9,723 bases of DNA from Candidatus Avimonoglobus intestinipullorum (GCA_018714645.1 DVND01000138.1:1-9723); one strand, 5' to 3'; positions 1 through 7,079 are shown, counted from the stretch's first letter. The notes: generated by a model from the sequence alone, not told the origin. Made by a program: numbers and translations.

Positions 1-88
1 GCTCTGATCCAGCGGTGAATAACAAAAGAGTTTCGTATGGCCTTAAGGCCATACGAAACTCTTTTGTTATTCACCGCTGGATCAGAGC
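1..88. repeat. Perfect 88-bp palindrome at the window edge
   Basis: Bases 1-44 are the exact reverse complement of 45-88, with no spacer and no mismatch. The right arm ends one base before the stop codon of the ANTAR gene. The core (about 24-65) looks like a bidirectional intrinsic terminator. The outer arms (1-20 against 69-88) are ordinary-looking sequence, which a terminator would not need to mirror. Because the symmetry runs to the first base, the likely explanation is a fold-back at a contig end, where an assembler or polymerase turned round in the terminator hairpin. A genuine long palindrome or a larger inverted duplication extending left cannot be excluded. Confidence 0.95.
24..68 (-). 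terminator. Intrinsic terminator of the gltB-glnA-ANTAR operon
   Basis: A 15-bp perfect stem (28-42 with 47-61) has a TTAA loop, a run of four A before it and TTTTGTT after it. It lies 20-60 bases beyond the stop codon of the last operon gene, where a terminator is expected. Because it is symmetrical it would work in both directions. Only the half nearest the gene (about 45-88) is certain to be genuine if the palindrome is an assembly fold-back. Confidence 0.7.
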
Positions 89-673
89 TTAACTGTATGT
101 TTTAATGATGTTTTCAGCGAATTCCCTTTTGGAGATACATCTGTCCATCGCCTGTTTTTCAATGTAACGGTGTGCATCTGCTTCCGTCATTTTCAGCGCT
201 GTTATCAAAACCCATTTCGCCCGGTTCACAATGCGGATTTCCTGCATTTTGTCCTCCAGGGAAATGGTCTTTTTCGTTAACATGCGCAGCCGTTCCCTTG
301 TGCTTGCCATCCAGTCCAGCGCCTGGAGGACAAGCTGCTTCGAGGTGGGTTTTGGCAGCGTGTACACACCGTGCGGCGAAACCTTGGCGAATACGGGGCT
401 GTAATGCTCAGTTCTCACAAAAAGCGCTACCACAGCGTTTTTCCCTGTGCTCACCTCGATGGAAAAGTCTATGCCATCGTCATCAGGCAGGGGCGCGTTT
501 ATTGCGATGAAGTCATATTCCCGTTCAAGCAACGCGCGTCTTGCTGCGCTGATACTTGATTCAAACTGAACGGGGGCGTATTTGAAATCGGGGAATAATT
601 CCCGCAGGGAGGCATTGAATTTTTCAGCAGCGGATGCAACGAGGACACTGTATACCCGTTCCTTTAAATCCAT
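89..673 (-). CDS. ANTAR-domain antitermination regulator with pseudo-receiver
   Basis: This 194-residue protein has a receiver-like N-terminal domain (about 7-122), a short linker helix (123-140) and a C-terminal ANTAR RNA-binding domain (about 136-191), with the family's RAK (151-153) and AMD (175-177) positions visible. ANTAR proteins bind paired hairpins in nascent RNA and stop terminators from forming. The receiver is degenerate: the acidic pair after strand 1 is missing (VASAAE), and the phospho-acceptor position is Asn59 (FIAINAPLP) where Asp is usual. The Lys-Pro near strand 5 (108-109) is kept. This resembles AmiR-type pseudo-receivers and suggests control by ligand or partner binding rather than phosphorylation. 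No histidine kinase is encoded nearby. A GAGGGGGG ribosome binding site lies just before the ATG. The gene is last in the operon, 23 bases after glnA. From memory, the clostridial nitR regulator beside glnA is the closest described parallel. Likely targets are the two leaders at 6965-7027 and 7150-7201. Confidence 0.9.
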   Translation of the reverse strand: MDLKERVYSVLVASAAEKFNASLRELFPDFKYAPVQFESSISAARRALLEREYDFIAINAPLPDDDGIDFSIEVSTGKNAVVALFVRTEHYSPVFAKVSPHGVYTLPKPTSKQLVLQALDWMASTRERLRMLTKKTISLEDKMQEIRIVNRAKWVLITALKMTEADAHRYIEKQAMDRCISKREFAENIIKTYS

Positions 674-696
674 ATTTTTCCCCCCTCAGTTTGGAT

Positions 697-1905
697 TCAT
701 TTACAGTAAATGTCTATAATCGGTTCCGGCAGATGCTTTGCGATAAACTTGCTTTTCAGCGCCGCCGCTTTTGCTTCGGCAAGGCTTGCGGGAAGCATCC
801 TGTATTGCTTCAAGGTCCGTTCGTCGGCCGTATAAAGGTTTACGTCTGAAACCGGCGGCAAATCCAGTTTGTTTTGTATCCCGTCAAGGCCCGCATAGAT
901 GAGCAACGCATATGCGAGATAGGGATTGGTCGCCGGGTCGGGAGAACGCAGCTCCGCCCGCCTGTATTCACCTGTTGCAGCGGGAATACGGATAAGCTGC
1001 GAACGATTTTCGCTTGACCAGGATATATATTTCGGCGCTTTGTTGCTTCCGAACCGTTCATAGGAGCGTTCCAGCGGGTTTAAGAATACCGTAAAATCTT
1101 GTATATATGCTAAAATCCCGGCAATCATATACGGCAGTAAAATATGGTTGGCGTCATTTTTTACAGACATATTGATGTGAAAGCCGTTGCCGGGCTTTCC
1201 GGGCAGCGGCTTTGGCGAGAAATCGGCCCAAAGCCCGTTCCTGTACGCAAAGGTCTTTACAACCGTTTGAAAAGCCATGGCGTCATCCGCAGCGGTGAGC
1301 GGGTTGGCAAAACGGAAATCGATCTCGTTCTGCCCGGGCCCTTTTTCGTGGTGGGAGCTTTCGGGCCGAATGCCCATTTGCTCCAGGTTCAGGCAAATCT
1401 CCCTGCGGATATTTTCGCCCTTGTCATCGGGCGCAATATCCATATACCCGGCATCATCGTATGGCTCTTTGGTGGGTTTGCCGTTTTCGTCGAGCTTGAA
1501 CAGGTAAAACTCCAGCTCCGAGCCAAAGAAAAATTCAACACCTATCGCTTTTGCGTCGTCAATTGCCCGCTTCAATATGCTGCGGGTATCACATTCGAAG
1601 ATTGCGCCGCCCGGTCGGGTAATGCTGCAAAACATGCGGACAACACGTCCGTGCTCCGGCCGCCAGGGAAGGACGGCCAGCGTCGCGGGGTCGGGATGCA
1701 GCAACAGGTCGGAGTGGGTCTCGTCGCCGAAACCCTCTATGGAAGACGCATCGACTGCAATTCCATATTCAAAAGCACGGGGGAGTTCGCCGGGCATGAT
1801 GGAGATATTCTTTTGCTTGCCGTAGACGTCGCAAAAGGCAAGGCGGATAAACTTCACGTCTTCTTCGCCCACATATTGAATGACCTCTTGTGCTGAATAG
1901 TTCAT
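697..1905 (-). CDS. glnA: Glutamine synthetase type I, short C-terminus
   Basis: ATP-dependent ligation of ammonia to glutamate, cytosolic. The protein is 402 residues. An N-terminal beta-grasp domain (about 14-100) is followed by the catalytic domain: metal-ligand motif GSELEFYLF (128-136), KGPGQNEIDF (188-197), NGFHINMS (240-247), NRSQLIRIP (300-308) and RSPDPATNPYL (320-330). The adenylylation-site region reads NKLDLPP (345-351), with Leu where the Tyr of adenylylated enzymes sits, so it is not of the adenylylated class. The segment after SSIEGF reads GDETHSD, so the Arg used for feedback control in Bacillus GS (Arg62, from memory) is Asp here. The protein ends at IIDIYCK, about 40 residues short of usual GSI enzymes, lacking the C-terminal helix that ties the two hexamer rings together. 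The ATG has AAGAAGG upstream and starts 19 bases after the GXGXG gene stops. It is probably catalytically active, with unusual assembly or regulation. Confidence 0.95.
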   Translation of the reverse strand: MNYSAQEVIQYVGEEDVKFIRLAFCDVYGKQKNISIMPGELPRAFEYGIAVDASSIEGFGDETHSDLLLHPDPATLAVLPWRPEHGRVVRMFCSITRPGGAIFECDTRSILKRAIDDAKAIGVEFFFGSELEFYLFKLDENGKPTKEPYDDAGYMDIAPDDKGENIRREICLNLEQMGIRPESSHHEKGPGQNEIDFRFANPLTAADDAMAFQTVVKTFAYRNGLWADFSPKPLPGKPGNGFHINMSVKNDANHILLPYMIAGILAYIQDFTVFLNPLERSYERFGSNKAPKYISWSSENRSQLIRIPAATGEYRRAELRSPDPATNPYLAYALLIYAGLDGIQNKLDLPPVSDVNLYTADERTLKQYRMLPASLAEAKAAALKSKFIAKHLPEPIIDIYCK

Positions 1906-1924
1906 GTTTCAAGCCTTCTTTCTT

Positions 1925-2644
1925 TTAGTTTGCCACATACATCTGCTGGTACGGGTTTTTGCTGTCCGGCGTGACCAGCGTAAATTCAGAGTTGAGAATC
2001 CCGTGTTCGTCATAGCCGAAATGGCTGCAAAACTCCTTGATATATCCCCTGATTTCCTGCAAATCGCTGTCCGTTGCTTTTGCCGCCGTAACCTGCTTTG
2101 GAAAACGGATGCCGGCGCAGCCGGAACGCAGGAACATTTTTCCGCCGTGCATCCCTGTGGACGGGTAGTTCCCGACGATGGGTTTATTATCGGCGGTAAG
2201 CCCAAGCACGATGATCGTGCCGCCCGCCTGGTACTCGCCGAGAAAGCTCCCGCACTTGCCGCCGATCACCATGACCGGCTGCTTTTCCCGGTATGCCTTC
2301 ATGTGTATGCCGGCCCTGTAGCCTGCATCGCCTTTTACAAAAATCCTGCCGCCGCGCATGGCGTATCCAGCGGCGTCGCCAATGTTCCCGTGAATTACAA
2401 TTGTCCCGTCGTTCATCGTATCCCCGACGGCGTCCTGGGCATTCCCCATGACCTCGATGGTTGCCCCGTTTAAATATGCTCCCAGCGCATTCCCGGGAAT
2501 CCCGGTAATGGTGACTGTTTTATCAGACATGCCCGCAGCCATAAAACGCTGCCCAAGGCATCCGGAAACGGTACAAGCGCCGTCTGCAGCCCTGATAGCG
2601 TCGTTTAAAGCCTTATAATCTATATTTTTTGCATCAATAGTCAT
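1925..2644 (-). CDS. Glutamate synthase GXGXG-domain protein (alpha subunit domain 3)
   Basis: A 239-residue stand-alone version of the C-terminal beta-helix domain of glutamate synthase large subunits, also found in formylmethanofuran dehydrogenase subunit C. The repeated glycine pattern is clear: GNALGAYLNG (51-60), GNAQDAVGDTMNDG (67-80), GNIGDAAGYAMRGG (86-99), GDAGYRAG (105-112), GGKCGSFLGEYQAGG (128-142). In one-chain glutamate synthases this domain is structural and helps couple the ammonia tunnel; here it must dock as a separate subunit on the amidotransferase and FMN proteins. Its ATG follows the previous stop by one base, and its GGAGG site lies inside the end of the flavoprotein gene, so translation is probably coupled. 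The C-terminal part (about 150-239) carries conserved-looking Cys/Gly residues but no motif I can name. Confidence 0.92.
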   Translation of the reverse strand: MTIDAKNIDYKALNDAIRAADGACTVSGCLGQRFMAAGMSDKTVTITGIPGNALGAYLNGATIEVMGNAQDAVGDTMNDGTIVIHGNIGDAAGYAMRGGRIFVKGDAGYRAGIHMKAYREKQPVMVIGGKCGSFLGEYQAGGTIIVLGLTADNKPIVGNYPSTGMHGGKMFLRSGCAGIRFPKQVTAAKATDSDLQEIRGYIKEFCSHFGYDEHGILNSEFTLVTPDSKNPYQQMYVAN

Positions 2645-2645
2645 A

Positions 2646-3893
2646 TTATATCAAACCTCCGAGTTTTTTTCTACATGTTTCTGGAAAAAACAGAGCCAAG
2701 GTTGGATTTTTTTTCAAAACATCGAGCTTCACATCGCGCAGCGGCGTTTTTTCTCTGATAAGGGCGGTATAGATCCCGGCGCGGTCCACATTGCCGATCA
2801 TGATATAGCCCGTGAGGACCCCATCTTTCATATAGAGGCGTTTTATGCTGTTTGCCTCCCGTTCCTCGTACAGCTCCCCGCCGTCTTCCTCGGTGAAATA
2901 GCTGCCCGCCGTCATTGCGTGAAGCCCGAAAAACCCGATTGAATTCATGGGGATCGCGTTGTCAAACACCGCGGCGCCGCCCGCCATATTAACGCCTGCG
3001 CAATGCCCCTGCATATAGGCGTTGGGCAGGATGGCGAGCACTCTTTTCCGGCCGGCGGAGATATCGTTCCCCTCGGTGCAGTCCCCGGCGGCATAGATGC
3101 CCTCAAGGGAGGTTTCCATGTTATCGTTTACGATAATACCGCGGTTTACTTCACCTCCGGCGTCTTTCAGAAGGGACGTGTTCGGGCGGACGCCGACAGC
3201 GAGTACGAGCACGTCAAAATCCACGGCCGCGCCGCTTTTCATAGCCGCATGGTTCCCATCAAAGTGTTCTACGCTGTCCCCCAGCATGAACTGCACGCCG
3301 TGCTGTTCCAGACGCTTTTGCATCAGCGCCGCACAGTCGCCGTCCAGGATGCTGGAAAGAACCCTGTCCGCCAAATCGCACACGGTGATTTCAGAAACCC
3401 GTCCGGCGAGCCCCTCGGCGCATTTCAGGCCAATCAGGCCGGCGCCGATGATAAACACCTTTGAATCCTTGGTTATCGCTTTTTCCAGCGCCAGGGTATC
3501 ATCAATCGTCATAAATGAGAATTTGTTTGCAACCGTGTCCAAGCCCGCAAACGGTGGGACAAACGGGGAAGAACCCGTGGCAATGCACAGGGAATCATAT
3601 GCCACTTTTGTATTGTCATCCAATAGCACGCAGCTGTGCTCTTTGTCAATTTTTACAGCCTGCCTGCCATACAGGCAGATGCATCCGTTTGCTTCATAAA
3701 AGTCATCGGGCCTGTAATGCATCTTTTGGAGCGTCGTTTTCCCTTCCAGATAATACGAAATCAGAGGACGGCAATACACCGCATGGTTTTCGGCGGATAC
3801 CACCGTGATTTTTGCGGTTTTGTCCACGCTTCTGATGCCTTCGATGCAGCCCGCGGCCGCAACGCCGTTGCCGATGATACAAAAATTTTTCAT
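2646..3893 (-). CDS. FAD-dependent NAD(P)H oxidoreductase of the split glutamate synthase
   Basis: A 415-residue pyridine nucleotide-disulfide oxidoreductase-fold flavoprotein, related to NADH-rubredoxin oxidoreductase and NirB N-terminal flavoproteins. An FAD-binding GNGVAAAG (8-15) opens the chain, CIATGSSP (103-110) follows, a second Rossmann motif IIGAGLIG (148-155) should bind NAD(P)H, and IYAAGD (266-271) is the second FAD contact. It is not of the GltD type, which carries its own N-terminal Fe-S domain. Its likely role is to pass electrons from NAD(P)H to the neighbouring ferredoxin and on to the glutamate synthase core, or the reverse. I placed the start at 3893, not at an in-frame ATG 24 codons upstream: the ATG at 3893 overlaps the ferredoxin TGA as ATGA, has a GGGGGGAAG site, and begins directly with the FAD motif. 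Electron-donor specificity is not readable. Confidence 0.9.
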   Translation of the reverse strand: MKNFCIIGNGVAAAGCIEGIRSVDKTAKITVVSAENHAVYCRPLISYYLEGKTTLQKMHYRPDDFYEANGCICLYGRQAVKIDKEHSCVLLDDNTKVAYDSLCIATGSSPFVPPFAGLDTVANKFSFMTIDDTLALEKAITKDSKVFIIGAGLIGLKCAEGLAGRVSEITVCDLADRVLSSILDGDCAALMQKRLEQHGVQFMLGDSVEHFDGNHAAMKSGAAVDFDVLVLAVGVRPNTSLLKDAGGEVNRGIIVNDNMETSLEGIYAAGDCTEGNDISAGRKRVLAILPNAYMQGHCAGVNMAGGAAVFDNAIPMNSIGFFGLHAMTAGSYFTEEDGGELYEEREANSIKRLYMKDGVLTGYIMIGNVDRAGIYTALIREKTPLRDVKLDVLKKNPTLALFFPETCRKKLGGLI

Positions 3894-4330
3894 TCCGCTT
3901 CCCCCCGTTCCTCGTAGACAAGCGCCCTGTTGGGGCAGCCCGCAACACAGGCGGGCGCGCCGCATGCATTTTCAAGGCACAGCTCGCATTTTTGAACCAC
4001 GCCCGCCTCCCCCTGCGACAATGCGCCGTAGGGGCATACCAAAATACAGGTGAGGCAGCCGATGCATTTCTCCCTGTCAATCTTGACCACGCCGTCCTGT
4101 TTGCTGAGAGCGCCGGAGATACAGCTTTTCACACAGATCGGGTCCTCGCAGTGGCGGCACGAAACCGCATAGGTGATGTTGTCGTTTTCTTCCACATGGA
4201 TCCTGGGGTATATCGGTTTGTCTTTCAGCGCCCGCACCATATTGTCCTGGCCCGAATTGGCAAAGGCGCAGTTGTATTCGCATAAGTGGCAGCCCAGGCA
4301 CCACTTTTCGTCAGCATAAACTCGTTTCAT
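3890..4330 (-). CDS. HycB-like ferredoxin with four [4Fe-4S] motifs
   Basis: A 146-residue electron-transfer protein with four cysteine sets: C11/C14/C17/C21, C58/C61/C66/C70, C89/C92/C95/C99 (followed by Pro) and C115/C118 with C128/C132 (C123 is an extra Cys in the last loop). This is the polyferredoxin pattern of HycB, CooF and DMSO-reductase-type electron-transfer subunits, which usually carry four [4Fe-4S] clusters. No signal peptide or membrane helix, so cytosolic. Placed between the FMN core and the flavoprotein genes, it is probably the wire between them. I chose the ATG at 4330: it lies 7 bases past the previous stop, has GGGAGAG upstream, and puts the first Cys set at the usual distance from the N-terminus. 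An in-frame ATG at 4372 would add 14 residues lying inside the upstream gene. Confidence 0.92.
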   Translation of the reverse strand: MKRVYADEKWCLGCHLCEYNCAFANSGQDNMVRALKDKPIYPRIHVEENDNITYAVSCRHCEDPICVKSCISGALSKQDGVVKIDREKCIGCLTCILVCPYGALSQGEAGVVQKCELCLENACGAPACVAGCPNRALVYEERGEAE

Positions 4331-4337
4331 TTTTATA

Positions 4338-5843
4338 TCACTCTCCCGCATGAGAAATTCCGAGGATGGCAAGCTCCCTGTCTGTGAGGCCGACGCCGCG
4401 CAGCATCAGCCTGTTCCCGCGCAGGGCCTCAATGGAATTGATCCCCATACCGCCCATCAGCTCTTTGATTTCGTGCCTCCAGGCGTTCATCAGGTTTACC
4501 AGGCGTTCGCTGCCGATATCCGGATTCAGCCGCTTTACAAGTTCCGGGCGCTGCGTGGCGATTCCCCAGTTGCACTTGCCGCTCTGGCAGGTGCGGCAAA
4601 GATGGCAGCCCAGCGCCAGCAGGGCCGCCGTGGCAATATAGCACGCATCCGCGCCCAGGGCGATGGCTTTCACCACGTCCGCCGCGCTGCGGATACTGCC
4701 GCCCACAACCAGGGACACATGGTTCCGGATGCCCTCGTCACGGAGCCGCTGGTCCACAGCAGCCAGCGCCAGCTCGATTGGGATCCCCACATTATCCCGG
4801 ATCCTTGTGGGCGCCGCGCCTGTGCCGCCGCGGAACCCGTCGATGGCGATGATATCGGCGCCGCTTCTGGCAATGCCGCTTGCGATGGCCGCAATATTAT
4901 GGACGGCGGCGACCTTGACGATTATGGGCTTTTTATATTCCGTCGCTTCTTTGAGCGAAAATACCAGCTGTCTTAAATCCTCGATGGAGTAGATGTCGTG
5001 ATGGGGGGCGGGGGAGATGGCGTCCGAGCCTTCGGGGATCATCCTCGTGCGCGATACGTCGCCGACGATCTTGGTTCCCGGAAGGTGCCCGCCGATGCCG
5101 GGCTTTGCGCCCTGCCCCATCTTGATTTCCACCGCGGCGCCCGCTTCCAGATAGTCCTTATGTACGCCGAACCGGCCCGAAGCCACCTGGACAATGGTGT
5201 TATCGCCGTAGCAATAAAAATCCTCATGCAGGCCGCCTTCGCCCGTGTTGTAGAGGATCCCCAGCTCCGTTGCGGCCCTTGCCAGGCTCTCATGGGCGTT
5301 GTAGCTGATGGAACCGTAACTCATGGCGGAGAACATCACCGGCATGGAAAGCTCCAGCTGCGGCGGGAGTTCGCATTTTAATTTACCATTTGCATCCCGT
5401 TGTACCTTTTCCGGCTTTTTGCCCAGGAATACGCGGGTTTCCATGGGTTCCCGCAGCGGGTCGATGGGCGGGTTCGTCACCTGGGACGCATTGATCAGGA
5501 TCTTATCCCAATATACGGGGAGCGGCTTCGGGTTCCCCATAGAAGAAAGCAGGACGCCGCCGCTGTTTGCCTGCTTGTAAATTTCTTTAATCGTATCATT
5601 TTGCCAGTTGGCGTTTTCACGAAGCGTACAATCGCTTTTCACGATTTTCAGCGCCCTTGTGGGACATAGCGAAACGCATCTCTGGCAGTTGACGCATTTT
5701 GATTCGTCGCTGGTCAAAACGCCGTTTTCCGCATCATAAGCATGCACCCCATTTGCACATTGCCGTTCGCACACCCTGCACCCGATACAGCGGTTCTGGT
5801 TTCTGACTACTTCAAATTCAGGATATATAAATTCCATACTCAC
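4338..5843 (-). CDS. gltB: Archaeal-type glutamate synthase core (ferredoxin + FMN domain)
   Basis: The 501-residue catalytic subunit that reduces 2-iminoglutarate, formed from 2-oxoglutarate and ammonia, to glutamate. An N-terminal two-cluster ferredoxin domain has C19/C22/C25/C29 and C50/C53/C56/C60. The FMN barrel follows, with MSYGSIS (174-180), GQGAKPG (243-249), ISPAPHHDIYSIEDL (276-290), DGFRGGTGAAP (335-345) and GGSIRSAADV (381-390). The Fe-S loop aligns C413, C419 and C424 with the [3Fe-4S] ligands of bacterial enzymes; Cys416 is an additional nearby Cys. The amidotransferase and GXGXG domains are separate genes on either side, as in archaea and Thermotoga. The start is taken as GTG at 5843, overlapping the previous TGA as GTGA, with GGATGG upstream; ATG two codons later (5837) is the alternative. 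Confidence 0.95.
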   Translation of the reverse strand: MSMEFIYPEFEVVRNQNRCIGCRVCERQCANGVHAYDAENGVLTSDESKCVNCQRCVSLCPTRALKIVKSDCTLRENANWQNDTIKEIYKQANSGGVLLSSMGNPKPLPVYWDKILINASQVTNPPIDPLREPMETRVFLGKKPEKVQRDANGKLKCELPPQLELSMPVMFSAMSYGSISYNAHESLARAATELGILYNTGEGGLHEDFYCYGDNTIVQVASGRFGVHKDYLEAGAAVEIKMGQGAKPGIGGHLPGTKIVGDVSRTRMIPEGSDAISPAPHHDIYSIEDLRQLVFSLKEATEYKKPIIVKVAAVHNIAAIASGIARSGADIIAIDGFRGGTGAAPTRIRDNVGIPIELALAAVDQRLRDEGIRNHVSLVVGGSIRSAADVVKAIALGADACYIATAALLALGCHLCRTCQSGKCNWGIATQRPELVKRLNPDIGSERLVNLMNAWRHEIKELMGGMGINSIEALRGNRLMLRGVGLTDRELAILGISHAGE

Positions 5844-6937
5844 AGAAGAACACCATCCTTTACTTTCACAATTACAGGCTCTCCGCCTGCCGGCGCCCAG
5901 ACGTTTTCCGCATCCGGCTCCATGACGCGGATTGCGGCTTCCTCACTGGCGATAAAGACCTTGTCGTCCTTCTCGCCGGCCACCATGGAACGGAGCTTCA
6001 GGCGGTCGTTCAGCGCCATCAGGCCTCCGTTGAAGCCGAGGACGATGGAAAACGGCCCCGTCACCAGCAGGCTTGAAAAAAGCGTGCGCAGATAGGTATG
6101 CTTCTCTCTATCCTCCGCATCCGTTTTGTTCTCGATGGTGCTCCAGAACGGGGCCGCAATCACGCTTGCCGCTTCGCCAAGGGTGAGCCCCTGGACGCGC
6201 AGCAGGTAATCCATGATATAGGTGATGACCTCTGTATCGGTCTGGAGCGTACACTTGTAGCCAAACATTTCAATGAAACGGCGGTTCGCGTCGTAAGACG
6301 ATATTTCCCCGTTATGTACGATCGAATAATCGAGTAGGGTAAATGGATGCGCGCCGCCCCACCAGCCGGGCGTATTTGTGGGATAGCGGCCGTGCGCCGT
6401 CCATGAATAGCCCGCGTATTCCTCTAATTTATAAAATACGCCCACGTCCTCCGGGAAGCCTACGGCTTTGAAGGTCCCCATATTCTTGCCGCTGGAAAAG
6501 ACGTAAGCCCCGTCCATCTCCGTATTGATTTTCATGACGGTCCTTGCGACATATTCGTTTTCATCAATTTGCATGGAAACGCGCACAGAGTGCAGCGGCG
6601 CCAAAAAATACCGCCATATGATCGGTTCGTCTGTAATCTGCGGTATTTTCCGCGTGGGGATAATTTCGGATTTTACAATTTCAAACCGTTCTTTTAAAAA
6701 CTGTTCGCAGTTTTTCCGCGTTGCGCGTTCGTCAAAAAAAACGTGAAATGCGTAAAAATCTTTGTATTCGGGATAAATCCCGTATGCTGCAAAGCCGCCG
6801 CCAAGACCGTTTGAGCGGTCATGCATCGGCTTCATCGATTCTGTAATGATATCCCCCGCCATCCGTTTGCCATCCCGGGAGATCACTGCGGCGATGGCGC
6901 AGCCGGAGGGGATGCGTACCTGGCCTTCTACTTTCAT
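5840..6937 (-). CDS. Class II glutamine amidotransferase subunit of glutamate synthase
   Basis: A 365-residue Ntn-hydrolase that releases ammonia from glutamine for the synthase core. The motif PSGCAIAAV puts the presumed nucleophile at Cys13, followed by MHDRSNGLGGGFAAYG (38-53). Substrate-binding elements HGRYPTNTPGWWGG (182-195) and HNGEISSYD (208-216) match the glutaminase fold. Because the nucleophile must be N-terminal, the first 12 residues are probably removed as a propeptide, as in GltB and some PurF proteins. I chose the ATG at 6937: it has AAAGGA at good spacing, while in-frame codons back to 7003 would run through the leader terminator. First gene of the seven-gene operon; its stop overlaps the next start. 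Expression should depend on read-through of the attenuator at 6965-7019. Confidence 0.93.
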   Translation of the reverse strand: MKVEGQVRIPSGCAIAAVISRDGKRMAGDIITESMKPMHDRSNGLGGGFAAYGIYPEYKDFYAFHVFFDERATRKNCEQFLKERFEIVKSEIIPTRKIPQITDEPIIWRYFLAPLHSVRVSMQIDENEYVARTVMKINTEMDGAYVFSSGKNMGTFKAVGFPEDVGVFYKLEEYAGYSWTAHGRYPTNTPGWWGGAHPFTLLDYSIVHNGEISSYDANRRFIEMFGYKCTLQTDTEVITYIMDYLLRVQGLTLGEAASVIAAPFWSTIENKTDAEDREKHTYLRTLFSSLLVTGPFSIVLGFNGGLMALNDRLKLRSMVAGEKDDKVFIASEEAAIRVMEPDAENVWAPAGGEPVIVKVKDGVLL

Positions 6938-6964
6938 AGCCTTTCGTCCTTTCTTGCATGAAAT

Positions 6965-7019
6965 AAAAAAAGACGCCACCCACTCAGAAGCCACTTCTTC
7001 CAAGTGAATGAACGTCTTT
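6965..7019 (-). terminator. Leader terminator (attenuator) of the glutamate synthase operon
   Basis: The minus-strand RNA can form one long imperfect stem. AAAGACG (7019-7013) pairs with CGUCUUU, then after one bulged U the pairing continues with several G-U pairs up to a six-base loop at 6996-6991. It is followed by seven U (6971-6965). It begins about 8 bases after the predicted transcript start and ends 28 bases before the first gene, so it should stop transcription unless the 5' arm is sequestered. Confidence 0.8.
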
Positions 7020-7026
7020 GCTCATT
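6981..7026 (-). promoter_or_regulatory. Candidate ANTAR antiterminator hairpins in the gltB-operon leader
   Basis: Hairpin 1 (7026-7007) starts at about +2. A 7-bp stem, AAUGAGC with GUUCAUU, closes a six-base loop AAAGAC. Loop position 1 is A and position 4 is G, the signature reported for ANTAR targets. It shares 7019-7007 with the terminator 5' arm, so the two cannot coexist. Directly abutting is hairpin 2 (7006-6981), a 10-bp stem with loop AAGUGG; this has A1 but U at position 4, so it is not a canonical partner. With hairpin 1 formed, hairpin 2 no longer reaches the U tract and should not terminate. The target protein is inferred. Confidence 0.6.
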
Positions 7027-7033
7027 TGCAATT

Positions 7034-7062
7034 AGTATACACCCAAATTCCTGTTCTGTCAA
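7034..7062 (-). promoter_or_regulatory. Sigma-A promoter of the glutamate synthase operon
   Basis: On the minus strand TTGACA (7062-7057) and TATACT (7039-7034) are separated by exactly 17 bases. The -35 is perfect and the -10 matches five of six. The predicted start is near 7027, immediately before the leader hairpins. No other convincing promoter was seen inside the tightly packed operon. Confidence 0.85.
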
Positions 7063-7079
7063 TACCAATTAAGCGAATT

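Noticed and set aside
1144..1896. 250-codon open frame on the plus strand
   Set aside because: It lies wholly antisense to glnA, whose protein motifs are unmistakable; the frame is open because of the codon bias of the real gene, and no family is recognisable.
3003..3699. Overlapping plus-strand frames of 153 and 200 codons
   Set aside because: Antisense to the FAD oxidoreductase, with Ser/Pro-rich or composition-biased products typical of shadow frames.
4350..4976. 208-codon plus-strand frame and several shorter ones within 4350-5669
   Set aside because: Antisense shadows of the glutamate synthase core gene; no credible start context or domain.
6938..7003. Upstream extension of the amidotransferase start (22 extra codons)
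   Set aside because: These codons would be read through the leader terminator stem and U tract; the ATG at 6937 has its own ribosome binding site and is nearer to the nucleophile Cys.
7028..7031. Hairpin UUGC-AAAUGA-GCAA as a further ANTAR hairpin on the minus leader
   Set aside because: Its 5' arm (7031-7028) lies upstream of the predicted transcript start near 7027, and its loop has U at position 4.
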